Part shown: in pieces, positions 25,327 through 34,373 of the stretch
Position numbering within the stretch: the first letter of the stretch is position 1
Layout of the letters: every line of letters starts with the position of its first letter
From: Shinella sp. SUS2
GTDB taxonomy: Bacteria; Pseudomonadota; Alphaproteobacteria; Rhizobiales; Rhizobiaceae
Length of the DNA: 64,000 nucleotides
Direction of reading: 5' to 3'
NCBI RefSeq assembly: GCF_001262505.1
Contig: NZ_KQ410726.1
Location: 248,001-312,000 of the forward strand
Notes under the pieces: model-generated
The model's input: only the letters and a program-made list of their open reading frames with translations
Database searches by the model: none
Told to the model about the DNA's origin: nothing
Position numbers and translations under genes: made by a program

Positions 25327-27003
25327 TTACACGTCGCTCTCGATGCGGCCCGAACCGAGCCGCACGACATGGTCCTGCGGGGCGATGACGCTCTTGCGAT
25401 GGGTGACGGCAAGGATGGTCACGTCGCCCGCAAGCCCGCGGATATGCTGCATGATGCCCGCTTCCGTCGCCTCGTCCAGTGCCGAGCTCGCCTCGTCGAG
25501 GAAGAGGAACTGCGGGTCGGCATAGAGCGCGCGGGCGATGGCGATGCGCTGCCGTTCTCCGCCGGAAAGCTTCATGCCGCGCTCGCCGACCATGGTCTCG
25601 AATCCCTCCGGCAGGCCTTCGATGAAGGCTAGGATCGCCGCCTTTTCCGCCGCGCGCCGCAGCCGCTGCGGGTCGAGGACGCGGCCGAGCACGATGTTGA
25701 CGGCGAGCGTGTCGTTGAGCAGCACCGCCTCCTGCGGCACGATGCCGACGGCGGCATACCAGTCGCGCTGGGAAACGCCATCGAGGTCGATGCCGTCGAC
25801 GGTGATGCGGCCCGCCTGCGGGCGGATGGATTTCAGCGCGAGGCGCAGCAGGGTCGATTTGCCGGAGCCGGTTTCGCCGACGAGATAGGTGATGCGCCCG
25901 CGCGTCGCGGCAAAGCCGATCCTCTCGACGCCGCGGCCGTTCTCGTGGGCATAGGAGACATTTTCGAAGGCGAGGCGCCCGTCGTCGGGCGAAAAACCGC
26001 CCGACGTGCCCGTATCCGGCTCTTCGGGCGCGGCCCAGATGCGGGCGAGCGGCAGCAGCGAGGCGCGGGCGCGCACCACGTCGTCGAGCGCATGGCCGAT
26101 CATCTCGAAGGGCTGGTTGAGCTGCAGCAGCAGCGTGTTGAACAGCACGATGTCGCCGACGCTGAGATCGCCCGCCCGGTAGCGCGGCAGGAGGAGCAGG
26201 AAGGTGATGACGAACTGCAAAGCGAGCCCGGCGCCCATCAGCGACGAATAGCCGATGCGTCGGCGGCAGAAGGCCGCCCAGTTGTCGCGCTCCTCTCCGG
26301 CCTTTCCGGCAAAACGCGCCTGCATCCAGCCATGGCTGCCGAAATGGCGCAGCGTCTCCATGGCCGTCATGGCATTGCCGATGAACTTGGCGTTCTCCTG
26401 CCCGGCTTCGATCGCCGCGTCGAGATATTGCCGTGTGCGATGGTTGGCGATGGCCGTCAGCGTGATGAAGACGCCGCCATAGGCGACGACGATCAAGACG
26501 ACCTCGAGATTGATCGTCGCCCCGAGCATGACGAGCGCCAGCGTGATCTGGGTGATGCCGGGAATGAAGACGATGAGCGCGAGCTGCACCAGCGTCATCA
26601 TCGCGCCCTGGCCGCGCTGGCCGGCGCTTTCGATCTCGGCCGGGTTGTGCTCGGTGAAGAAGGCGGCCTGTTTCTTCAGCAGCCGCTCGAACAGGCTGGT
26701 GCTGGCGATGAAGCTGAGGTTCTCCGCGCTCATGTAGGAGAGATACTGCACCATGTGCTGGAGGGCTGCCGCGATGCCGATGAGCAACGCATAGACGACA
26801 AGACCGGCCGCCAGCATCTCCGCCATCCGGTCGGCGGCCATGGCGTCGATGAGGCGCGAGAAGAGGTAGGGCGCGGCGATGGAGGCGATCGCCGAAAGGA
26901 AGACGATGATCGCGACGAGCGCCAGCAGGCCACGCGAGGAGCGCCAGTAGTTGGCAAGGATGATCTTCACCGGCGCGGCAATGAGCCGCCAGTCGTCTTG
27001 CAT
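25327..27003 (-). CDS. ABC exporter, fused permease-ATPase
   Basis: A 558-residue half-transporter: six membrane segments in about residues 20-300 (ABC transmembrane type 1) and an ATPase domain from about 335, with Walker A GETGSGKST, Q-loop VGIVPQEAVLLND, signature LSGGERQRIAIARALY, Walker B FLFLDEASSALDE and H-loop AVTHRKS. It would act as a homodimer. The sequence resembles the Atm1/MsbA-like multidrug or heavy-metal group, but no substrate-specific motif is evident. It starts with GGAG upstream. The neighbour 95 bp upstream is the glucose dehydrogenase gene on the same strand. Confidence 0.9.
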   Translation of the reverse strand: MQDDWRLIAAPVKIILANYWRSSRGLLALVAIIVFLSAIASIAAPYLFSRLIDAMAADRMAEMLAAGLVVYALLIGIAAALQHMVQYLSYMSAENLSFIASTSLFERLLKKQAAFFTEHNPAEIESAGQRGQGAMMTLVQLALIVFIPGITQITLALVMLGATINLEVVLIVVAYGGVFITLTAIANHRTRQYLDAAIEAGQENAKFIGNAMTAMETLRHFGSHGWMQARFAGKAGEERDNWAAFCRRRIGYSSLMGAGLALQFVITFLLLLPRYRAGDLSVGDIVLFNTLLLQLNQPFEMIGHALDDVVRARASLLPLARIWAAPEEPDTGTSGGFSPDDGRLAFENVSYAHENGRGVERIGFAATRGRITYLVGETGSGKSTLLRLALKSIRPQAGRITVDGIDLDGVSQRDWYAAVGIVPQEAVLLNDTLAVNIVLGRVLDPQRLRRAAEKAAILAFIEGLPEGFETMVGERGMKLSGGERQRIAIARALYADPQFLFLDEASSALDEATEAGIMQHIRGLAGDVTILAVTHRKSVIAPQDHVVRLGSGRIESDV

Positions 27004-27098
27004 GGCGAATCTCCGGGAGGAGAGGAGGAGGCGGCATAGTGAAAAGGCCGGCGCGCGGTGGCAATCGCGCGCCGGCCGGATGGCGGATCACGTCTTCG

Positions 27099-29432
27099 TT
27101 ACGGCAGCGTATAGGCGATGACGTAGTCGCCGGGCTTGGTGCCGACGGAGCCGTGTCCGCCGGCGACGATCAGCACATATTGCCTGTCGCCGGCCGTGTA
27201 GGTCATCGGCGTGGCCTGTCCGCCCGCGGGAAGCCGGGCCTCCCAGAGCTGGCGGCCGCTCGTCAGGTCGTAGGCGCGCAGGTAGTCGTCCACTGCGGCT
27301 CCGAGGAAGGCAACGCCGCCCTTGGTGATCATCGGACCGCCGATGCCGGGCACGCCGACCTTGAAGGGCAGCGGCAGCGGCGTCATGTCCATGACCGTGC
27401 CGTTCTTGTGCTTCCAGGCGATCTCGCCGGTGGCAAGGTTCGCTCCGGCGACATAGCCCCATGGCGGCGCCTGGCAGGGAATGCCGAGCGGGCCGAGGAA
27501 CGGGCCCATGAAGACGCCGTAGGGCGCGCCCTCGTTGCGGTTGAGGCCCTGTTCTGAGCCCTTCTCGCCCTGGCCCTTCGGCGGGATTTGGTCACGCGGC
27601 ACGAGGCGGGAGGTGAAGGCGAGGTAGGTCGGCATGCCGAACATCACCTGCCGCTCCGGATCGACCGCCACGGAGCCCCAGTTGAACGTGCCGAAATTAC
27701 CGGGATAGACGATCGTGCCTTCCAGCGAAGGCGTTGTGTAGCGGCCTTCGTACTTCATCGACAGGAAGTCGATGCGGCAGGCGAGCTGGTCGAACATGCT
27801 GATGCCCCACATGTCCCTTTCCCTGAGCGGCGGCGGCATGAAGGTGAGGCCGGAGACCGGCTGGGTCGGCGCGGTGAAGTCCTCGGGGATGGCGCCGGTC
27901 GGTGCCGGCACTTCCTTGACCTCGATGATCGGCTCGCCGGTGCGCCGGTCGAGCACGTAGATGTCGCCCTGCTTGGTGGGGCCCACGAGGGCGGGGATGG
28001 TGGCGCCGTCCCTGGTGATGTCGATCAGCGCCGGCTGGGCCGGCACGTCCATGTCCCAGAGGTCGTGGTGAACCGTCTGGCGCACCCAGCGCACCGCGCC
28101 CGTCTTGATGTCGAGCGCGACGATGGAGGAGGCGTATTTCTCGACATGCTCGCTGCGGCCCATGCCGAGCTGGTCGGGCACGCGGTTGCCGAGCGGGATA
28201 TAGACGAGGCCGAGGGCGTCGTCATAGCTGAAGACCGACCAGGAATTCGGCGAATTGACCGTATAGACCTTGCCCTCGGGCAGCGGCGTCGTGACGTCCG
28301 GATTGCCGGAATCCCAGTTCCAGACGAGCGCGCCGGTGTTGACGTCGAAGGCGCGGATGACGCCCGACTGCGACTGGGTGGAGTAGTTGTCGTTCACCGC
28401 GCCGCCGATGATGATCTTGCCGTCGGTGATGACGGGCGGCGAGGTGGAATAGTAGTAGCCGGCCGGATTGTAGGGCATGCCCTGCTCGAGCTGCAGCACG
28501 CCGTTTTCGGCGAAGCTCGTGCAGACGTCGCCCGTCGCCGCGTCGAGCGCGATCAGCCGGGCGTCCGAGGTCGGCAGATAGACCCGCGTGGCGCAGGTCG
28601 TGCCGGCGGCCACGGCCGGATCGGCATAATACGTCACGCCGCGGCAGGTCTGGTGCTGGCGGTCCGGGTTCATGCCGGAGTTGGAATCGTATTTCCATTT
28701 CTCCTTGCCCGAGGCCGCATCGAGCGCGATTGCCCAGTTGTGCGGCGTGCACATGTAGAGCGTGTCGCCGATCTTCAGCGGTGTCACCTGATAGGTGGTC
28801 TCGCCGACATCGTCGGGCAGCTTCACGTCGCCGGTCTGGTACTGCCAGGCGACTTTCAGCGTGCCGACATTCTCCGTGTTGATCTGGTCGAGCGGCGAAT
28901 AGCGCTGGCCGTATTGCGTGCGGCCATATTGGTGCCATTCACCGGATGGCACATTGCCGCCGAGGGCGGGCGTGGCGTTGACGACGTCGGTCGGCAGGCT
29001 GCCGGCCACGTCGTGCGGGTCCTGCGTCATCGCAAAGCCGGCAACGCCGACGGAGACGAGCACGGCAACGGCGAGCGGCAGGGCCGAGGCCGGGTAGGGC
29101 GTGCCGGTGGGGCTGGCAAAACCGAGCGGGCGGCGGATGGCCGGCAGCATCAGCCACAGGCCGAGTAGCACGATGACGCCGCCGCGCGGGCCGAGCTGCC
29201 ACCAGTCGAAACCGACTTCCCAGATCGCCCAGCCGAGCGAACCGAGGATGACGAGGGCGTAAAGCCAGAGCGCCGCGCCGGAGCGGCGCAGCAGAAGCAC
29301 GGCGGTGACGAGGAAGGCAAGGCCGGTGACGAGATAATAGGGGCTGCCGCCGAGCGACAGCAGCCACCCGCCTCCGCCCGTCAGCACCAATCCGATGATG
29401 GCGAAGAGGGCGGCGGTCAGTGTGAGCAACAT
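27099..29432 (-). CDS. gcd: Membrane-bound PQQ-dependent glucose dehydrogenase
   Basis: A 777-residue quinoprotein. Four or five N-terminal membrane segments (residues about 1-140) are followed by a periplasmic eight-bladed PQQ propeller. Recognisable blades include GEWHQYGRTQYGQRYSPLDQ, WRYQTGD-like WQYQTGDVKLPDDVGETTYQ, TCRGVTYYADP and the C-terminal GGVAFLGAAVDDYLRAYDLT. It oxidises glucose to gluconolactone in the periplasm and reduces ubiquinone; PQQ must come from elsewhere because no pqq genes are here. In rhizobia the enzyme supports mineral-phosphate solubilisation. The ATG at 29432 has GGAGA upstream. Confidence 0.93.
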   Translation of the reverse strand: MLLTLTAALFAIIGLVLTGGGGWLLSLGGSPYYLVTGLAFLVTAVLLLRRSGAALWLYALVILGSLGWAIWEVGFDWWQLGPRGGVIVLLGLWLMLPAIRRPLGFASPTGTPYPASALPLAVAVLVSVGVAGFAMTQDPHDVAGSLPTDVVNATPALGGNVPSGEWHQYGRTQYGQRYSPLDQINTENVGTLKVAWQYQTGDVKLPDDVGETTYQVTPLKIGDTLYMCTPHNWAIALDAASGKEKWKYDSNSGMNPDRQHQTCRGVTYYADPAVAAGTTCATRVYLPTSDARLIALDAATGDVCTSFAENGVLQLEQGMPYNPAGYYYSTSPPVITDGKIIIGGAVNDNYSTQSQSGVIRAFDVNTGALVWNWDSGNPDVTTPLPEGKVYTVNSPNSWSVFSYDDALGLVYIPLGNRVPDQLGMGRSEHVEKYASSIVALDIKTGAVRWVRQTVHHDLWDMDVPAQPALIDITRDGATIPALVGPTKQGDIYVLDRRTGEPIIEVKEVPAPTGAIPEDFTAPTQPVSGLTFMPPPLRERDMWGISMFDQLACRIDFLSMKYEGRYTTPSLEGTIVYPGNFGTFNWGSVAVDPERQVMFGMPTYLAFTSRLVPRDQIPPKGQGEKGSEQGLNRNEGAPYGVFMGPFLGPLGIPCQAPPWGYVAGANLATGEIAWKHKNGTVMDMTPLPLPFKVGVPGIGGPMITKGGVAFLGAAVDDYLRAYDLTSGRQLWEARLPAGGQATPMTYTAGDRQYVLIVAGGHGSVGTKPGDYVIAYTLP

Positions 29433-29804
29433 GGGGATCTCCGTTGGTGCTGCCGACCGGGGAGGAGGCCGACAAGACGTCCGGCTCAAGGAGGGACACG
29501 GGAGAAATTAGGGCGGAATCGTGGCGCTTCAATCCCGGAGAAGGGGAGAAGAGAAAATAATACTTTTAGACTCATGTTTTGAGGGCGAAACCATCACACG
29601 GGGAACTTGCCCTTCACCCTAACCCTCTCCCTGCAAGCGGGGAGAGGGGACGTGCCCCACGAACGGGTGTTGCTTGGGGAAAACGGCGCGGCGTATCCCT
29701 TCGCCCCGCTTGCGGGGAGAAGGTGGCCGGCAGGCCGGATGAGGGGCAAGCGCCCCGGGTGATGGGCGCCTACAAGGAAGGGGCGGCCTTCAACCCCATT
29801 TCGG
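29433..29804. other. Intergenic region upstream of gcd
   Basis: 372 bp between gcd and selO, both on the minus strand. The gcd promoter should lie in 29440-29600; an A/T-rich stretch (GAAAATAATACTTTTAGACT, 29555-29575) stands out, but I see no clear -35/-10 pair. The rest is the repeat copy at 29610-29747. No gene is supported. Confidence 0.6.
29610..29747. repeat. Intergenic inverted repeat of the CTCATCC/GGATGAG type, copy 2
   Basis: A degenerate copy of the element at 13646-13799. The left part (CCCTTCACCCTAACCCTCTC) is of the CCCTAACCC variant, with an inner stem CTCTCCCTGC/GCGGGGAGAG. The right part retains CCCCGCTTGCGGGGAGAAGG then GGCCGGATGAGGGG. Confidence 0.75.
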
Positions 29805-31316
29805 TCACGTCCCGCAGAAGGTTGCGGTGATCTCCTCGCCGGGCTTGGGCGGCAGGGCATAGGCGGCGAAGGCGGGCTGGTCCTCGTAGGGCCGCGCCAG
29901 CACGTCGTTCAGCGCCGAAAACAGCGAGAAGTCGCCGTGGTCGACCGCCGCCGCCAGCGCCTCCTCGACCTTGTGGTTGCGTGGGATGAAGGCGGGGTTG
30001 ACGCTGCGCATCGCCGCAGCGCGCGCCTGCGGGGTCCCGGCCTCCCGCGCCAGCCGCGCGCGCCAGAGGGCAAGCCAGGGCGCAAGCGTGCCGGGCGTTT
30101 CGAGAAGGTCTTCCAGGGCTGCGTCCGCTGCCTCGCTTTCGGCCGCGTCGGCAAGGCGCCGGAAGGCGAGCGTATAATCCGCCTTCTGCTCGTAGAGCGT
30201 GACCATGAGGTCGCGGATCAGGCCCTGGTCGTCGTCGTCTTCCTCGGCGCCAAGGCCGATCTTCGCCCGGATCACCGCCTTCCAGTGATCCTGGAAGCGA
30301 TCCATGAAGCGGCCAACGGCTGCGTTCGCCATCGCCACCGCCTTGTCCTGGTCGTCGTCGAGAAGGGCAAGCAGCGCCTCGGCAAGCCGGGCGATGTTCC
30401 ACTGGCCGATGGCGGGCTGGTTGCCGAAGGCATAGCGCCCGTTGCGGTCGATGGAGGAATAGACGGTGCGCGGATCGTAGTGATCCATGAAGGCGCAGGG
30501 ACCGAAATCGATCGTCTCGCCCGATACCGTCATGTTGTCGGTGTTCATCACGCCGTGGATGAAGCCGACGCCGAGCCATTTCGCGATCAGCGACGCCTGC
30601 CGGTCGGCGACGGCGTCGAGCAGCGCGAGATAGGGGTTTTCCGCGCCCTTCAGCGCCGGATAGTGCCTGTCGATGACATGGTCGGCGAGCACGCGCTCAT
30701 TCTCCGTGTCGCCGCGGGCGGCGAAGAACTGGAAGGTGCCGACGCGGATATGGCTTGCGGCGACGCGGGTGAAGACCGCGCCGGGCAGCACCCGGTCGCG
30801 ATAGACCGGCTGGCCGGTGGCGACCGCCGCCAGCGCCCGCGTCGTCGGTATGCCGAGTGCATGCATGGCCTCGCTGACGATATATTCGCGCAGCACCGGC
30901 CCGAGCGCCGCCCGCCCGTCGCCGCGGCGCGAATAGGGCGTCTGGCCGGCGCCCTTCAACTGGATGTCGCGCCGACGGCCGTCGCGGTCGATCACCTCGC
31001 CGAGGAGGATCGCCCGTCCGTCGCCGAGCTGCGGCACGAACTGGCCGAACTGGTGGCCGGCATAGGCCATGGCAAGCGGCAGCGAGCCGGGCAGCGGCAC
31101 GTTGCCGGAAAAATAGCCCGCGCCGTGCCGCTCCAGCGCATCCGCATCAAGGCCGAGTTCCCCGGCAAGCGTGCGGTTGAACGCGATCAGCCGCGGCGCT
31201 TCCACCGGGCTCGGATCGACCGGCGCGAAGAAGAGGTCCGGCAGGCGCGCATAGCTGTTGTCGAAGTCGACGGGGCGGCCGTCGTCGCTGCGCTGCGGGT
31301 TGGTGGCGTTGCTCAT
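29805..31316 (-). CDS. selO: Protein adenylyltransferase SelO
   Basis: A 503-residue SelO (YdiU/UPF0061) pseudokinase. Family studies show that it transfers AMP from ATP to Ser, Thr or Tyr of proteins. Family blocks visible are YAGHQFGQFVPQLGDGRAIL, QLKGAGQTPYSRRGDGRAAL, VLREYIVSEAMHALGIPTTR and GFIHGVMNTDNMTVSGETID, containing the kinase-like lysine, metal-binding asparagine/aspartate and the FGPCAFMD segment. The bacterial enzymes act in redox stress responses. AGAGGA precedes the ATG. The repeat copy at 29610-29747 lies 58 bp downstream of the stop. Confidence 0.95.
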   Translation of the reverse strand: MSNATNPQRSDDGRPVDFDNSYARLPDLFFAPVDPSPVEAPRLIAFNRTLAGELGLDADALERHGAGYFSGNVPLPGSLPLAMAYAGHQFGQFVPQLGDGRAILLGEVIDRDGRRRDIQLKGAGQTPYSRRGDGRAALGPVLREYIVSEAMHALGIPTTRALAAVATGQPVYRDRVLPGAVFTRVAASHIRVGTFQFFAARGDTENERVLADHVIDRHYPALKGAENPYLALLDAVADRQASLIAKWLGVGFIHGVMNTDNMTVSGETIDFGPCAFMDHYDPRTVYSSIDRNGRYAFGNQPAIGQWNIARLAEALLALLDDDQDKAVAMANAAVGRFMDRFQDHWKAVIRAKIGLGAEEDDDDQGLIRDLMVTLYEQKADYTLAFRRLADAAESEAADAALEDLLETPGTLAPWLALWRARLAREAGTPQARAAAMRSVNPAFIPRNHKVEEALAAAVDHGDFSLFSALNDVLARPYEDQPAFAAYALPPKPGEEITATFCGT

Positions 31317-31475
31317 GGCGTCCTCTTGCGGCGTTCTCGTCTCGTTTGCCTATAGGTAGCGATGCGCGGCCGGAATGAAAGGGCCGGTGCAAGGAGGCTC
31401 GCTTGCCGTCCCTCAGGCGCGGTGCTAGCGTTCGGTGACAAGCCATGCCGGTTCAACATGTCGGGGTCCTGCCAG

Positions 31476-31955
31476 ATGCGTGCGCTCGCGGTCTTTTTGC
31501 TGTTCCCGTCCATCGCCTGCGCGCAAACCTGCGGCGCCTGGAGCGCCGCCGTCTCCGAGGAGGAGGAAGGGCCTGTCATGCTGGCCGCAGTCTGTGTCGG
31601 CGCCGGGACGACGGAAAGCAACCTCTTCCTGAAATGCGGCCCGGAAGGTCAGTTGAACCTGCGGTTCCTTCCCGCTGCGGCGCTGGATTTTCCGCCGGGC
31701 GACGGCGGGGATTTTTCCAGCCCGCTGCGTCTTTCCGTCGACGGCGAAGCATTCGACCGGCCGGCGCATTACGAGGCGATGGACGGCGCGATGGTCAGCG
31801 AGGTCCCGCTCGCGGGCCCGCTGGTCGATCGGCTGAAGGCGGGCAAGGCGCTCACCGTCGCCTATCCCGAAACGGCATTCAAGCCGCTCGCCCTTCCGCT
31901 GACGGGCTCGAAGGCGGCGATCGACAAGCTGGTGGCCGCCTGCACCGGCTCCTGA
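31476..31955 (+). CDS. Exported hypothetical protein
   Basis: A 159-residue product with a Sec signal peptide (MRALAVFLLFPSIACAQ) and three or four cysteines in the mature chain (CGAW, CVGAG, LKCGPEG, AACTGS), likely disulfide-bonded. It begins QTCGAWSAAVSEEEEGPVML and ends AIDKLVAACTGS, a C-terminal cysteine pattern like that seen in the downstream caspase-like protein (DLKACVAAFR). The ATG at 31476 gives the best signal peptide; an in-frame ATG at 31458 is possible. Family not recognised. It could form a unit with the caspase-like gene 147 bp downstream. Confidence 0.65.
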   Translation: MRALAVFLLFPSIACAQTCGAWSAAVSEEEEGPVMLAAVCVGAGTTESNLFLKCGPEGQLNLRFLPAAALDFPPGDGGDFSSPLRLSVDGEAFDRPAHYEAMDGAMVSEVPLAGPLVDRLKAGKALTVAYPETAFKPLALPLTGSKAAIDKLVAACTGS

Positions 31956-32102
31956 CGCCGCGCCGTGCCGCCGTGTGGAATTTCATGACCTTCTGAATAA
32001 GCGGGCGGCGCCGTCCGTCCCCTTTTCAAGCATGCATTGGGTGAGCGAATGTCCGGTTGCCGGCGTGCCGGCGGACCGCGATCATGCCTCGGGGAGGGTA
32101 TC

Positions 32103-34172
32103 GTGCAGCGGAATGTCCATCGGTGGGTCGCGGCGCTTGCCGCCTGTCTTGTTCTTCTCGTCGCGCCTGCGGCCTTTGCCGCCGAACGCTACGCGCTCCT
32201 CATCGGCAATGCCGAATACGAGGATGCCGAGCCGCTGGAAAATCCGCTGAACGACATCGACCTCGTCGGCGAGGCGCTGGAGCGGGTGGAGTTCGACGTG
32301 ACGCGCGTCACCGATGCCGACCATCTCGGCATGCTTTCGGCGCTCAACAACTTCACGCGGCTGGCGGAGAAGGCTGAGGACCCGGTGCTCTTCGTCTATT
32401 TCTCCGGCTATGCGGTGCAGATCGACGGCGACAATTTCCTGCTGCCGGTCGATGCCTCCGGCCGCACCGTCACGGGCCTGCGCAACCGTTCGCTGCCCGT
32501 CTCGGAAATCACGAAGACGCTGCGCGGGCTCGGCAAGGGCCTGAAGGTCGTGCTGTTCGACGCCGCACACGAAAACCCGTTCCTGACGCTGCGCGACATC
32601 CCGGAAGGGCTCGCCGAGCCGAAGGACGCCGCGGGCGTGCACTATGCCTATGCCGCCGCGCCCGGCATCGCCTATGACTACGAGGGAACGCCGATCAGCG
32701 CCTTCGCTTCGGCCTTCGTCGATGCGATCAGCATTCCCGGCATCGTGCTGGAGGATGCCTTCCGCAAGACCGGCGAGATCGTCAAGGAGCGCAGCAAGGG
32801 CAAGCAGGAGACCTGGCAGAGCGATGCAGACTACGGAAAGTTCGCCCTGAGCCCGAAGGACGACAAGGTCGACGAGGCCGAGATCGCCTTCTACGAATTC
32901 GCCTCGCTCGCCGACAACCGCGAGGCCTATGACCGCTATCTCGGCCGCTATCCCGAGGGCATCTTCGCTTCTGTTGCCAAGCGCAAGATCGACCTTCTCG
33001 CCCGGCGCTTTTCCGGCGACCGCGAGGTGAGCGACGAGATGCCCTATCTCACGGTATCCAACGACCGGGGCGATCCCTGCGGGCGCATCACCTTCGGCGA
33101 CTATGCGCAGGATCGTCGTCTTTCCGATGTCTACAAGGACGGTCAGCTGGTGCTGATCGACGTCCGCTTCTGGTATCCGCCGGAAGGCTGCGACTATCTC
33201 TCCTACTTCACCACGGTCTATTCGCATGAGCGGCTGCGCAACGTCATCACCGCGGCCAGCATTCCCGAGCGGCGCATCTATGTCGCGAGCCGGGACGATC
33301 TCAGCCCCAGCGAGGAGCGCGCGATCTACGACTATTTCGACGAGGACCGCCGTGGTTACGCGCAGTCCCTGATGTTCCGCGCGATCAACGAGGAGCGCCG
33401 CCACAGCCTTGGCGTCGCCCTCAAGACGCCGGATGACAATGCCCGCGAATATGTCGACGAGGTGGAATGCGGCGACGGGTGCCTGCGCGTGCGCGGCCTC
33501 GTGCGTTTCCGCGACAACAGCGTGCGCGCGCTGGAGGACTACGAGTTCGACTTCGTCGACGTGCGCCGCCTCGGGCTCTACGACAAGTACCGCGCCGCGC
33601 TGCGCGATTTCCCGGACGAGCAGCACGCGTCAAGCGACACGGCCGGCCACGACACGAAGACGGACGGCTATGCCGCGGAGGCCAGCCAAGAGACGAAGAC
33701 GGATGCCTATGGCGAAACCGCTGCCGCCGGCCACGACGACGGCTACGGCAAGGACGCCGATCCCTACCGCGCCGCGCGCACGGTCGGCGGTTGGGAGATC
33801 GCCGCGGATTTCTCCGGCGACCGCCGCTTCCTGAACTGCCGCGCCACCCGCAGCGGCGAGGGCGGCCGCCACGCCGCCTTCCGCTGGTACGACGACGGCC
33901 ATGTCACCTTCGGCTTCCAGGACACGGCCTACGACTACCGCGACGACTACACGAACGACGCGACATACTGGATCGACGACGGTGCTGGTTACGACGTCAA
34001 GGGCAAGGCCTATGGTGGCCAGGAGATCGCCTACGACCTCGGTCGCGACGGCGGGGTGATCGACGCACTGAAGCGGGGGAACACCATCCGTATCGGCGAC
34101 GTGCGGACGAGCCTGAAAGGCTCGAGCGCGATGCTGGACGACCTCAAGGCATGTGTGGCGGCGTTCCGGTAG
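32103..34172 (+). CDS. Secreted caspase-fold (C14) protein lacking catalytic His and Cys
   Basis: A 689-residue protein with a signal peptide (VQRNVHRWVAALAACLVLLV, then APAAFA) and a p20-like caspase domain about residues 28-240: RYALLIGNAEYEDAEPLENP, then VLFVYFSGYAVQIDGDNFLL and KVVLFDAAHENPF. In active orthocaspases these last two motifs read YFAGHG and DACRDNPF; here the histidine is Y103 and the cysteine A155, so it should be proteolytically inactive. Later regions are unassigned. Residues about 510-550 are low-complexity (HDTKTDGYAAEASQETKTDA), followed by a domain with paired Cys (FLNCRATRSGEGG; DLKACVAAF). The GTG at 32103 has GGGGAGGG upstream. A scaffolding or regulatory role is inference. 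Confidence 0.82.
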   Translation: MQRNVHRWVAALAACLVLLVAPAAFAAERYALLIGNAEYEDAEPLENPLNDIDLVGEALERVEFDVTRVTDADHLGMLSALNNFTRLAEKAEDPVLFVYFSGYAVQIDGDNFLLPVDASGRTVTGLRNRSLPVSEITKTLRGLGKGLKVVLFDAAHENPFLTLRDIPEGLAEPKDAAGVHYAYAAAPGIAYDYEGTPISAFASAFVDAISIPGIVLEDAFRKTGEIVKERSKGKQETWQSDADYGKFALSPKDDKVDEAEIAFYEFASLADNREAYDRYLGRYPEGIFASVAKRKIDLLARRFSGDREVSDEMPYLTVSNDRGDPCGRITFGDYAQDRRLSDVYKDGQLVLIDVRFWYPPEGCDYLSYFTTVYSHERLRNVITAASIPERRIYVASRDDLSPSEERAIYDYFDEDRRGYAQSLMFRAINEERRHSLGVALKTPDDNAREYVDEVECGDGCLRVRGLVRFRDNSVRALEDYEFDFVDVRRLGLYDKYRAALRDFPDEQHASSDTAGHDTKTDGYAAEASQETKTDAYGETAAAGHDDGYGKDADPYRAARTVGGWEIAADFSGDRRFLNCRATRSGEGGRHAAFRWYDDGHVTFGFQDTAYDYRDDYTNDATYWIDDGAGYDVKGKAYGGQEIAYDLGRDGGVIDALKRGNTIRIGDVRTSLKGSSAMLDDLKACVAAFR

Positions 34173-34191
34173 GGCGCCGCAGTGGCTGCCT

Positions 34192-34346
34192 CTCATCCGC
34201 CTGCCGGCCCCTTATCCCCACAAGCGGGGAGAAGGGATTTGCTGCACTGGTTTCCCACCAGGAGGAGATGGTCGAATGCAGGAAAGCCTCACGGCTTGCT
34301 TCCTTCTCCCCGCCTGCGGGGAGAAGGTCGCGGCAGCGGGATGAGG
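34192..34346. repeat. Intergenic inverted repeat of the CTCATCC/GGATGAG type, copy 3
   Basis: Begins CTCATCCGCCTGCCGGCCCC and ends GCGGCAGCGGGATGAGG, with internal CTTATCCCCACAAGCGGGGA and CTTCTCCCCGCCTGCGGGGA hairpins. Length and layout match copy 1 (13646-13799), with more mismatches. It lies between convergent genes. Confidence 0.82.
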
Positions 34347-34373
34347 GGCTAAACCTCCGCCTGCGGGTCGCCG

